A stretch of DNA of 14,463 bases, from positions 1 through 14,463 of the forward strand of contig PMTP01000096.1 in NCBI GenBank assembly GCA_003167305.1, in the 5' to 3' direction. The position numbers were made by a program, and so were the translations under genes. Under the pieces are notes generated by a model. The model saw only the letters and a program-made list of their open reading frames with translations, searched no databases and was not told where the DNA came from. Source of the DNA: Acidobacteriaceae bacterium. Its GTDB lineage: Bacteria > Acidobacteriota > Terriglobia > Terriglobales > Acidobacteriaceae. Numbering within the stretch: the stretch's first letter is position 1; every line of letters starts with the position of its first letter. This document shows positions 7,689-14,463 of the stretch, in pieces.

Positions 7689-7714
7689 AGGGACTAAGGG
7701 ACTAGGGACCAAGG
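7689..7714 (+). repeat. GGGACTA-type heptamer repeat between ADOP1 and ADOP2
   Basis: GGGACTA (7690-7696), GGGACTA (7698-7704) and GGGACCA (7705-7711) follow each other with one extra A. It occupies part of the 92-base gap between the two permease genes. It resembles the GGGAACA units at 3461-3475 but is not identical. Confidence 0.6.
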
Positions 7715-7770
7715 ATGACGCTCGCGCAAGAACCTGGTCGGCAAAGAGGATTTGAACTGGAGGTTGTTGC

Positions 7771-10398
7771 ATGGTGAAGGAGTTATTGTCTCGAATGCGG
7801 TTCTTTATTGCCCGCAGACAGTACGGGGATTTGGATGAGGAGTTGCGGTTTCACATGCAGCAGGCGACAGAGGCGAAGATAGCCGTCGGCATGACGGCAT
7901 CAGAGGCGCGGCGGCAGGCGCTGATCGAATTTGGCGGCGTGGAGCGGGCGCGCGAGCAATGCCACGAGCAGCGGCCCGGTTGGTGGCTGGGCACCGTGGC
8001 GCGGGATGTGCGCTATGCGCTGCGCGGCTTCCGGCGCAATCCGGCTTTCACAATCACGGTGATTGCCACGCTGGCGCTGGGCATCGGCGCGACCACGGCG
8101 GTCTTCAGCGTGGTGGACCGCATTCTCTTCCGCAGCCTGCCCTATGCGCACGATGACAGGCTGGTTTCGGTTGGCCTGGTCGCGCCGATCATTCCGCAGG
8201 AGTTCATGCTGGGCGGTTCCTATTACGAGTGGCGCGAAAATCAGAAGCCATTTGAGGCATTCACGTCCGAAACGGGCGTCCATGCGTGCGACTTGACGGA
8301 GCGCAATCCGGCGCGGCTCAGTTGCGCCAATGTGGAGCAGAGCTTTCTGCCTGCGCTGGGCATCTCGCCTGTACTCGGCCGGAATTTTCTGCCCGAAGAG
8401 GATCGTCCCAACGGCCCCAAAGCAGCTCTGATCTCCTATGGATTGTGGCTGACGCATTACGGTCTCGATCCCGGCATTGTGAACAAGCTGGTCGATATCG
8501 ATGGCAACCAGATTCGCGTCATCGGTGTGCTTCCCAAAGACTTTGAGATGCCCGCGCTGGAGGCCGCCGACATCGTTTTGCCGCAGGCTCTGGACGAGGC
8601 GGCGCAACGCAAGGCCGCTCCCGGCGCGGTGATGTACGCCTTCGCGCGCCTCAAACCGGGAGTCACCATGGATGAGGCGCAGGCGGCCCTCCAGCCGCTC
8701 TTCAATTACTCCCTCAGTCAGGTTCCGTCCCAGTTTCGCAAGGAGGTTCATCTGCGGGTGCGATCGATTCGCGACCGGCAGATGCATGATTTGCGGCTGG
8801 TGGCGTGGATCTTGTTTTGCGCCGTGCTGGCGGTGCTGCTGATTGCCTGCGCGAATGTGACCGGCTTGATGCTGGCGCGCAGCACGTCGCGGGAAAGGGA
8901 GCTGGCCGTGCGTTCCGCCCTGGGCGCCGGCCGGGGCCGTCTGGTGCGTCAAACGCTTACCGAAGCGCTGGTTCTATCGTTGGTGGGCGCGGTTGGCGGA
9001 TGTGCGCTGGCAGAGGTGCTGCTGCGCCTCTTTGTCGCCATTGCTCCGGAGGGCATTCCGTTTCTCGAACACGCGCAATTGGACCTGCGCATCGTTCTCT
9101 TCGCGCTTCTTCTTTCCCTGCTGTGCGGAGTGGCGTTTGGCATCGTGCCCGCACTACAGAGGCCACGCGCGGCTGCGCTGGTTGCGCGCTCCAAAGGCTC
9201 CGGCGCACACGCATGGATGCGTCGCGGCCTGGTGGTGGGACAGATTGCCATCAGCATGATGTTGCTGACAGGCGCGGCGCTGTTGCTGCGCAGCTTCAGA
9301 AATCTGGAAAAGCAGAATATGGGATTGCAGACGCGCGGCGTGCTCGCTGTGCACGTGCCGCTCCCGCGCTATCGCTATACAACGGCCCAGAAGCGCATGG
9401 AGTTCTTCCTCGCGGCGGAGGCCGCGGTGCGCCGTTTGCCCGGTGTCTCCACCGTGGGCTTGAGCGATTCGCTGCCTCCGGGAGAAGAGCATCAAGAACA
9501 GATTTTCAGCCGCATCGCGGTGGACGGCAAACCCGGCACTGCCGAAGGCACAGGCGGCATGGTGGCCTGGCGCTGGGTTACGCCGGAGTACTTCACCTCG
9601 CTCGATATTCCCATCCTTCGGGGGCAGGCGTTTACACAGGAGAAGCGCACGTCCAGTGATCGCTTCGTGATCCTGAGCAGCCTGCTTGACGCGCGCCTTT
9701 TCGGCGACGAGAATCCTGTAGGCAAACGCGTCCAACCAACCCCCGATGGACTGTGGTACACCGTGTCGGGCGTTGCCGCCAATGTGAAGAACGCCGGCCT
9801 CAGCAGTGAGGATGAGCCGGAGTTTTACCGGCTGCGGCGCAACCTTGTGGCGGACTGGGACGCGGATGCCGTCATGGTTGTGAATACCTCGCTTCGGCCG
9901 GAGACCGCTGCGCCATGGGTGCGGTCGCAGTTTGCTCAGATTGATCCCACCGTGCCCGTGGAGATCGAAACCCTCTCGCAGAGCATGAGCAAGCTGGCGG
10001 ACCGTCCGCGCTTCGAGACGGCGCTGCTGGGCTTCTTCGCCTTTTGCGGGCTGCTGATGGCGGTGATCGGGCTGTACGGCGTGATCTCTTTTATGGCCGC
10101 GCAGCGGACGCAGGAGATTGGCGTGCGCATGGCGCTGGGCGCGACGCGGGTGGACATCTTGCGGCTGATCGCCGGGGAAGGCATACGGCTGATTGTGCTG
10201 GGCGGGGTTCTGGGCTTGGCCGCGGCGCAGGCCGCGGCGCAGTTATTGAAGAGCCTGCTCTACAACGTGAGCACGCACGATCCGTACGTGTATGTAGCGA
10301 TCGCACTGCTGCTGGCCGTGGTGGCTCTGACGGCCACGCTGATTCCGGCGCGAAGAGCGGCGGGCGTGCAACCGATGGAGGCGCTGCGGCACGAGTAG
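7771..10398 (+). CDS. ADOP family permease 2 (duplicated FtsX/MacB-like, orphan)
   Basis: An 875-residue paralogue of the upstream permease. Prefix region 1-92 (DLDEELRFHMQQ, RRQALIEFGGVERAREQ); helix 1 at 93-115 (ITVIATLALGIGATTAVFSV); first periplasmic domain with GISPVLGRNFLPEEDRPNG; first FtsX core from 343 (LLIACANVTGLMLARS, RELAVRSALGAGRGRLVRQTL); a further helix at VVGQIAISMMLLTGAALLL; second periplasmic domain; second FtsX core from 751 (LLGFFAFCGLLMAVIGLYGV, EIGVRMALGATRVDILRLI). The ATG at 7771 has GGAGG with 7 bases of spacing; the 92-base gap shows no terminator, so it probably belongs to the padR operon. Most of the gene is closest to ADOP3, but the last 58 bases are identical to ADOP1. 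No ATP-binding motifs are present. The transported or signalled molecule is unknown; MacB-like membrane remodelling or export is a family-level guess. Confidence 0.92.
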   Translation: MVKELLSRMRFFIARRQYGDLDEELRFHMQQATEAKIAVGMTASEARRQALIEFGGVERAREQCHEQRPGWWLGTVARDVRYALRGFRRNPAFTITVIATLALGIGATTAVFSVVDRILFRSLPYAHDDRLVSVGLVAPIIPQEFMLGGSYYEWRENQKPFEAFTSETGVHACDLTERNPARLSCANVEQSFLPALGISPVLGRNFLPEEDRPNGPKAALISYGLWLTHYGLDPGIVNKLVDIDGNQIRVIGVLPKDFEMPALEAADIVLPQALDEAAQRKAAPGAVMYAFARLKPGVTMDEAQAALQPLFNYSLSQVPSQFRKEVHLRVRSIRDRQMHDLRLVAWILFCAVLAVLLIACANVTGLMLARSTSRERELAVRSALGAGRGRLVRQTLTEALVLSLVGAVGGCALAEVLLRLFVAIAPEGIPFLEHAQLDLRIVLFALLLSLLCGVAFGIVPALQRPRAAALVARSKGSGAHAWMRRGLVVGQIAISMMLLTGAALLLRSFRNLEKQNMGLQTRGVLAVHVPLPRYRYTTAQKRMEFFLAAEAAVRRLPGVSTVGLSDSLPPGEEHQEQIFSRIAVDGKPGTAEGTGGMVAWRWVTPEYFTSLDIPILRGQAFTQEKRTSSDRFVILSSLLDARLFGDENPVGKRVQPTPDGLWYTVSGVAANVKNAGLSSEDEPEFYRLRRNLVADWDADAVMVVNTSLRPETAAPWVRSQFAQIDPTVPVEIETLSQSMSKLADRPRFETALLGFFAFCGLLMAVIGLYGVISFMAAQRTQEIGVRMALGATRVDILRLIAGEGIRLIVLGGVLGLAAAQAAAQLLKSLLYNVSTHDPYVYVAIALLLAVVALTATLIPARRAAGVQPMEALRHE
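10341..10398 (+). repeat. 58-bp direct repeat, copy 2 (3' end of ADOP2)
   Basis: Identical to 7621-7678. Directly upstream the gene follows ADOP3 instead: 10321-10352 matches 13013-13044 with a single difference. The switch in nearest relative therefore falls at about 10341-10352. Confidence 0.95.
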
Positions 10399-10453
10399 TC
10401 CTGGTGAGCCAGAGGCGAACGGCGCAGATTGGTTTTGATCCAGAGGTGCAAGC

Positions 10454-13090
10454 ATGATGAGGGAATTCTGGACGCGGTTGCAGTTTCTGATTCTGCGGCG
10501 GCCGAAGAGCGAGTTGGACGAAGAACTCCGGTTTCATGTGGAGCAATCGATTGCGGCGAAGATAGCCGCGGGGATGACGGCGGCGGAGGCGCGCAGGCAT
10601 GCGCTGATCGAATTTGGCGGCGTGGAGCGGGCGCGGGAGCAATGCTATGAGCAGCGGCCCGGTTGGTGGTGGGGCACGGTGGCGCAAGACGCACGCTATG
10701 CGCTGCGCGGCTTCCGGCGCAATCCCGCATTCACCCTCACGGTAATTGCCACGCTGGCGCTGGGCATCGGCGCAACCACGGCGGTCTTCAGCGTGGTGGA
10801 CCGGATTCTCTTCCGCAGCCTGCCCTATGCGCACGATGACCGCATCGTCTCGTTGGGCCTGGTGCAATCGCTGGAGAAGCAGGAGTTCACGCTGGGCGGC
10901 TTCTTTTACGAGTGGCGAGACAATCAAAAACCCTTCGAATCCATTGCCTCGCAGGGAACCATGCTTCATGCCTGCGATCTGGTCGAGGCCAATCCGGCGC
11001 AACTCAACTGCATCCATACGCAGGCCGGCTTTCTGCCGCTGCTGGGGATTTCGCCGGTGCTGGGGCGCAACTTTCTTCCCGAAGAGGACCGTCCCAACGG
11101 GCCGCGCGTCGCGCTTATCTCCTATGGTTTATGGCAGGATCATTACAACCGCGACCCAGGCATTTTGAACCGGCAGATCGACGTGGACGGAAGCCCGGCG
11201 CGCGTGATCGGCGTACTGCCTAAGGGTTTTGAACTGCCCACGCTACAGGCGCCCGATGTGATGCTGCCGTTGGCGCTCGACGAAGGACTGGAGCGCAAGG
11301 CCTTGCCGGGAACGCCGATGCGCGCGTTTGCGCGGCTCCGGCCGGGCGTGAGCATCGCTCAAGCAAAGGCCGAGATGGAGCCGCTCTTTCTCCACACGCA
11401 GGCGTGGATTCCACAGGAGATTCGCAGGGACTTTCACCTGAGCATTCGCTCGCTGCGCGACCGAGAGACGCAGGATGTGCAGTTGACGGCGTGGATTCTG
11501 CTGGCTTCGGTGCTGGCGGTGCTACTGATTGCCTGCGCCAATGTCGCCGGCCTGATGATGGCGCGGGGTGAGGCGCGGGAGCGGGAGCTGGCGGTGCGCT
11601 CCGCGCTCGGCGCGAGCCGGGGCCGGCTGATCCGGCAAACGCTGACTGAGGCTGCGCTGCTTTCGCTGGAGGGAGCCGCGGTGGGGTTGATGCTGGCGGA
11701 GGGCCTGTTGCGCGTTTTTCTGGAGATCGCGCCTACCGGCATTCCGTTTCTCAACCGTGCCGGCCTGGATCTTCGCATCGTGCTTTTCACGGCGCTGTTA
11801 GCGCTTGCTTGTGGAGCGATCTTTGGTCTGCTGCCTGCCTTGCAAACGCCGCGCGCAGTTGCCCTGGCCGCACGCGCCACGCAACACCGCAAGCGAGCTC
11901 CGCTGCGGCGCAGCCTGGTCGTGGGACAGATTGCCATCGGGATGGTTCTGCTGACTGGCGCGGCGCTGTTGCTCAGGAGTTTCGAGAATATGGAGCGGCA
12001 GAATCTCGGCATCGAGCCGCAAGGCGTGCTGACGGCGCGGATTGCGGTGCCAGGATTCCGCTATGATACGGCACTAAAAAAGATGAACTTTTATCTTCAG
12101 GTGGAAGCGGCGCTCCGGCGTCTTCCCGGGATTCGCGCGGTGAGCTTCAGCGATTCGGTGCCACCAGGAGGCTGGAATAACGATGAACGAATCGAGGGTT
12201 TTGCGCCTGAAGGAAGGCGCCCTTCACCGAGTTCCGGAAGCGGCAGCATTGTGGTCGTCCGCCGAGTCACACCCGATTATTTCCGCGCGTTGAATATCCC
12301 CATCGTGCGGGGGCGTGGCTTTGCCGAGCAGGATCGCGGCACCAGTGAAAACCTGGTCGTGCTAAGTCGGCTGATGGCCACGCGCCTGTTTCCGGGCGAG
12401 GATCCGGTTGGGAAGAGCATCCAAAAGGGTCAAAACGGCATATGGCTCACAGTTGTTGGCGTGGCTGAAAACGTAAAGAATAATGGTCTCACGGAGCAGG
12501 ACGAGCCGGAGGTTTACTACCTCCGGCGCAGCGTAGCCGAGGACTGGGGCGCGCCCGCGCCGATCATGATCGTCGATGCAATCCTGCCGCCCAAGGCCAT
12601 TGCGCCGTGGGTGCGCTCGCAGATTGCTCAAATTGATCCCACCGTGCCCGTGGATATAGAAACCCTCGCGCAGACGGTGAGCAAGCTGGGGGACCGTCCG
12701 CGCTTCGAAACGGCGCTGCTGGGCTTCTTCGCCTTGTGCGGGCTGCTGATGGCGGTGATCGGGCTTTACGGAGTGATCGCCTTTATGGCTGCGCAGCGAA
12801 CGCAAGAGATCGGCGTGCGCATGGCATTGGGTGCAACGCGGGTGGACATTCTGCGGCTGATCGCCGGGGAAGGCATACGGCTGATTGTGCTGGGCGGAGT
12901 TCTGGGCTTGGCGGCGGCGCTGGCCGCAGCGCAGTTATTGAAGAGCCTACTCTACAACGTGGGCACGCACGATCCGTTGGTGTATGCGGCGGTTGCGCTG
13001 CTGCTGGTCGTGGTGGCTCTGACGGCCACACTGATTCCGGCGCGGGCGGCAATGCGGGTTGAGCCGGTTGAGGCGCTGCGCTTTGAATAA
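10454..13090 (+). CDS. ADOP family permease 3 (duplicated FtsX/MacB-like, orphan)
   Basis: An 878-residue paralogue, last gene of the cluster. Prefix region 1-92 (SELDEELRFHVEQS, HALIEFGGVERAREQ); helix 1 at 93-115; first periplasmic domain; first FtsX core from 344 (LLIACANVAGLMMARG, RELAVRSALGASRGRLIRQ); second periplasmic domain; second FtsX core from 754, ending IPARAAMRVEPVEALRFE, unlike the RRAAGVQPMEALRHE end of the other two. The start ATGATGAGGGAATTCT is identical to that of ADOP1. GAGG with 7 bases of spacing precedes the ATG, 55 bases after the ADOP2 stop. Long stretches are nearly identical in DNA to ADOP2, especially helix 1 (about 10753-10840 with 8069-8158) and the last FtsX core (about 12691-13044 with 9999-10352), while periplasmic regions differ more. 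This suggests tandem duplication followed by divergence of the exposed parts. No clear terminator follows in the 35-base gap to the convergent hemolysin III gene. Confidence 0.92.
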   Translation: MMREFWTRLQFLILRRPKSELDEELRFHVEQSIAAKIAAGMTAAEARRHALIEFGGVERAREQCYEQRPGWWWGTVAQDARYALRGFRRNPAFTLTVIATLALGIGATTAVFSVVDRILFRSLPYAHDDRIVSLGLVQSLEKQEFTLGGFFYEWRDNQKPFESIASQGTMLHACDLVEANPAQLNCIHTQAGFLPLLGISPVLGRNFLPEEDRPNGPRVALISYGLWQDHYNRDPGILNRQIDVDGSPARVIGVLPKGFELPTLQAPDVMLPLALDEGLERKALPGTPMRAFARLRPGVSIAQAKAEMEPLFLHTQAWIPQEIRRDFHLSIRSLRDRETQDVQLTAWILLASVLAVLLIACANVAGLMMARGEARERELAVRSALGASRGRLIRQTLTEAALLSLEGAAVGLMLAEGLLRVFLEIAPTGIPFLNRAGLDLRIVLFTALLALACGAIFGLLPALQTPRAVALAARATQHRKRAPLRRSLVVGQIAIGMVLLTGAALLLRSFENMERQNLGIEPQGVLTARIAVPGFRYDTALKKMNFYLQVEAALRRLPGIRAVSFSDSVPPGGWNNDERIEGFAPEGRRPSPSSGSGSIVVVRRVTPDYFRALNIPIVRGRGFAEQDRGTSENLVVLSRLMATRLFPGEDPVGKSIQKGQNGIWLTVVGVAENVKNNGLTEQDEPEVYYLRRSVAEDWGAPAPIMIVDAILPPKAIAPWVRSQIAQIDPTVPVDIETLAQTVSKLGDRPRFETALLGFFALCGLLMAVIGLYGVIAFMAAQRTQEIGVRMALGATRVDILRLIAGEGIRLIVLGGVLGLAAALAAAQLLKSLLYNVGTHDPLVYAAVALLLVVVALTATLIPARAAMRVEPVEALRFE

Positions 13091-13125
13091 AGGCTTGCGC
13101 TCCAGGGTAGGGGTCCAATCTTCGC

Positions 13126-13776
13126 TCAGGGCCGAGCCGGAAGGACATAGAAAAGAATGCCGAAGTAGTGACTGATGCTGCCGGCGAGCACAAACAGGTG
13201 CCACAGGGCGTGGAAGTAGCGCAGGCGGTCGAGGGCGAAGAAGATGATGCCCAGCGTGTAGGCGAGGCCACCCGCGCCCAGCCACATCACCCCGTGCCAG
13301 CCGAGAGTGTGGACCAGCGGCGCCACGGCGACGACGATGAACCAGCCCTGCCCCAGGTAGACCAGCGCCGAGGCCAACTCGAAGCGGTCCACGGCAAAGC
13401 TCTTGACGACAACCCCGGCGATGGCCAGCGACCACTCGACGCCGAAGAGCGTCCAACCCACCGGCCCGCGCAGCGTAACCAGGCAGAACGGCGTGTAAGT
13501 TCCGGCGATAAGCAGGTAGATGGAGGAATGGTCGAGGATGTGAAAGACATGGCGGGCGCGGGTGCGCACCAGCGAATGGTAGAGCGTGGAGCAGACGTAG
13601 ACCAGCACCAGCGTCGCGCAAAAGACCGAACAACTGACCACCTGCCACGCCGAACCGCGCGTCGATGCGGCAATCATGTAGACCGTGCCGAGAATGGCCA
13701 GCAGCGCGCCGATGCCATGCGTAATGGCGTTGGCCAGAATGTCGCCGAGCGGGTAGGTTGCTTGCTCTGCTTGCAC
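13126..13776 (-). CDS. Hemolysin III / PAQR family membrane protein
   Basis: A 216-residue seven-helix membrane protein of the hemolysin III family (HlyIII, YqfA-like), the bacterial branch of the PAQR superfamily. Signature residues that form the metal site in PAQR proteins are all present: H67 in STLYHS, D82-H83 in LDHSSIYLLIAGTYTPF, and H189 and H193 in HALWHLFVLAGS, with a last helix HYFGILFYVLP. The N-terminal NAITHGIGALLAI segment is also typical. Despite the family name, hemolysis has been claimed for only some members; a role in membrane lipid homeostasis or metal-dependent hydrolysis is proposed for relatives. The start is a GTG at 13776; an in-frame stop lies 19 codons upstream and there is no ATG between them. 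No Shine-Dalgarno is visible, so the start is less certain than the gene. It lies 54 bases after the epimerase gene on the same strand and ends 35 bases from ADOP3, convergently. Confidence 0.93.
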   Translation of the reverse strand: MQAEQATYPLGDILANAITHGIGALLAILGTVYMIAASTRGSAWQVVSCSVFCATLVLVYVCSTLYHSLVRTRARHVFHILDHSSIYLLIAGTYTPFCLVTLRGPVGWTLFGVEWSLAIAGVVVKSFAVDRFELASALVYLGQGWFIVVAVAPLVHTLGWHGVMWLGAGGLAYTLGIIFFALDRLRYFHALWHLFVLAGSISHYFGILFYVLPARP

Positions 13777-13830
13777 AGATTGATGATAGCGCCGGGAGCG
13801 CCATCTCGCCGTGGTGAGAATCGCTAACCG

Positions 13831-14463
13831 TTAGGGACGAAACTTGCGCAAGGCTCCCTCGAGCCCGCTTTCGTAGGCGTCGATGAGCTTGTCCCAGGAG
13901 GCATTCGCTTCTTCGTCGATCTCCTTGCGCCGCGGGTCCGCATCGAACCACGCAATCGTTCTCTGAATCCCCTCCGCAAACGGCACTTTGGCGCAGTAGC
14001 CGGGGACAAAGCGCTTGATCTTGCTGTTATCGAAGACCACGCTAACGGCCTTATCTCCGGTCAAGGTGCCCAGTAAATCCGGAAGGCAAGCGCTGATAAA
14101 ATCCGACGCGATGTGAATAAGCTGCGGCTCGACGCCCGCGGCTTGCGCGGTAATGCGATAGAACTGATCCCAGGTCATCGCCTCCTCGCTGGTGATGTGG
14201 AAGGCGTGGCCGATGGCTTGTTGATGGCCCAGCAAGCCCACCAGCCCCTGGGCAAAATCGCTGATATGGGTGACGACCCAGAGCGAGGAGCCGTCGCCGG
14301 GCACGATGAGCTTCTTGCCGCGGCGCATGCGGTCAACCGCCGTCCAGGGCTTCAGCCAGCTATTGACCGCGAGCGGAATCTGCGTGTCGCCATAGGTCAG
14401 TGAAGGACGCACAATCGTGATCGGAAAGCCCTCTTCGCGATAGGCCTTCATCAAACGATCTTC
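13831..14463 (-). CDS. Extended SDR / NAD-dependent epimerase family protein (partial, N-terminus beyond right edge)
   Basis: The last 210 residues of an extended short-chain dehydrogenase/reductase, the family of NAD(P)-dependent sugar epimerases and dehydratases. The frame is open to the right edge, so the Rossmann GxxGxxG and the catalytic Tyr-x-x-x-Lys fall outside the window. Visible features: GFPITIVRPSLTYGD near 14425-14384 (the conserved RPxxxYG that follows the catalytic helix in this family), PGDGSSLWVVTHISDFAQGLVGLL (substrate-side and cofactor region with the conserved H-x-x-D), GHAFHITSEEAMTWDQFYRI, and the C-terminal segment with GIQRTIAWFDADP. The internal codons TTG (14454) and ATG (14451) are not considered starts because homologous sequence must continue upstream. 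The exact substrate cannot be told. It probably forms a unit with the downstream hemolysin III gene, 54 bases away. Confidence 0.88.
   Translation of the reverse strand, partial: EDRLMKAYREEGFPITIVRPSLTYGDTQIPLAVNSWLKPWTAVDRMRRGKKLIVPGDGSSLWVVTHISDFAQGLVGLLGHQQAIGHAFHITSEEAMTWDQFYRITAQAAGVEPQLIHIASDFISACLPDLLGTLTGDKAVSVVFDNSKIKRFVPGYCAKVPFAEGIQRTIAWFDADPRRKEIDEEANASWDKLIDAYESGLEGALRKFRP

Noticed and set aside
7900..8952. A 350-codon minus-strand frame opposite ADOP2 (with similar ones opposite ADOP1 and ADOP3)
   Set aside because: The similar antisense translations arise only because the sense genes are paralogues; they do not resemble any family and lack start signals.
7621..10398. The 58-bp direct repeat as attachment sites or composite element ends flanking ADOP2
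   Set aside because: The repeats are coding 3' ends of two paralogues, no recombinase or transposase lies between them, and gene conversion explains them better.
12947..13951. A 334-codon minus-strand frame across the hemolysin III gene, ADOP3 end and epimerase end
   Set aside because: It crosses three genes in the wrong frame; the hemolysin III frame carries all family motifs.

Overview
The window is high-GC bacterial chromosome. It most likely comes from the phylum Acidobacteriota, class Terriglobia (relatives of Acidobacterium, Granulicella, Terriglobus). The main reason is a run of three long permeases, each with two FtsX-like halves and no ATPase, directly behind a small PadR-type regulator. 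That pairing (TIGR03433 PadR with TIGR03434 'acidobacterial duplicated orphan permease', ADOP) is a signature of this lineage. The housekeeping genes (gyrB, rpmA, rplU) agree with an ordinary chromosomal location. No RNA genes, CRISPR arrays, insertion sequences or phage genes were seen.

Layout. 1-1921 (minus): gyrB, cut by the left edge. 1922-2270: 349-base divergent region with a likely gyrB promoter on the minus strand and, on the plus strand, an exact consensus sigma-70 promoter (TTGACA, 17 bases, TATAAT) plus a second promoter-like pair. 2271-3459 (plus): a 58-residue secreted two-cysteine peptide, then a 290-residue seven-helix membrane protein of unknown function. 3476-3512: a perfect 17-bp stem between convergent genes. 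3529-4241 (minus): rplU then rpmA, the gap between them filled by heptanucleotide repeats. 4242-4562: divergent region with rplU and padR promoters and an inverted repeat that may be the PadR operator. 4563-13090 (plus): padR-ADOP1-ADOP2-ADOP3, an apparent 8.5-kb operon. 13126-14463 (minus): a hemolysin III/PAQR-like membrane protein and, upstream of it, an extended SDR/epimerase cut by the right edge.

How the parts work together. GyrB, L21 and L27 are core replication and translation functions. PadR probably represses its own operon, and its stop overlaps the ADOP1 start by 4 bases. The three ADOPs look like MacB/FtsX-type transmembrane subunits without a local ATPase; what they move or transmit is unknown. 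ADOP2 and ADOP3 are recent duplicates. The last 58 bases of ADOP2 are instead identical to those of ADOP1, which points to gene conversion inside the cluster.

The best candidate for something undescribed is the module at 2106-3459: a strong promoter, a small exported Cys-X5-Cys peptide and an orphan seven-helix membrane protein. A peptide/membrane-partner relationship is inference only. A second theme is short degenerate heptamer repeats in three separate intergenic regions, one of which runs into a coding 3' end and supplies its stop codon.
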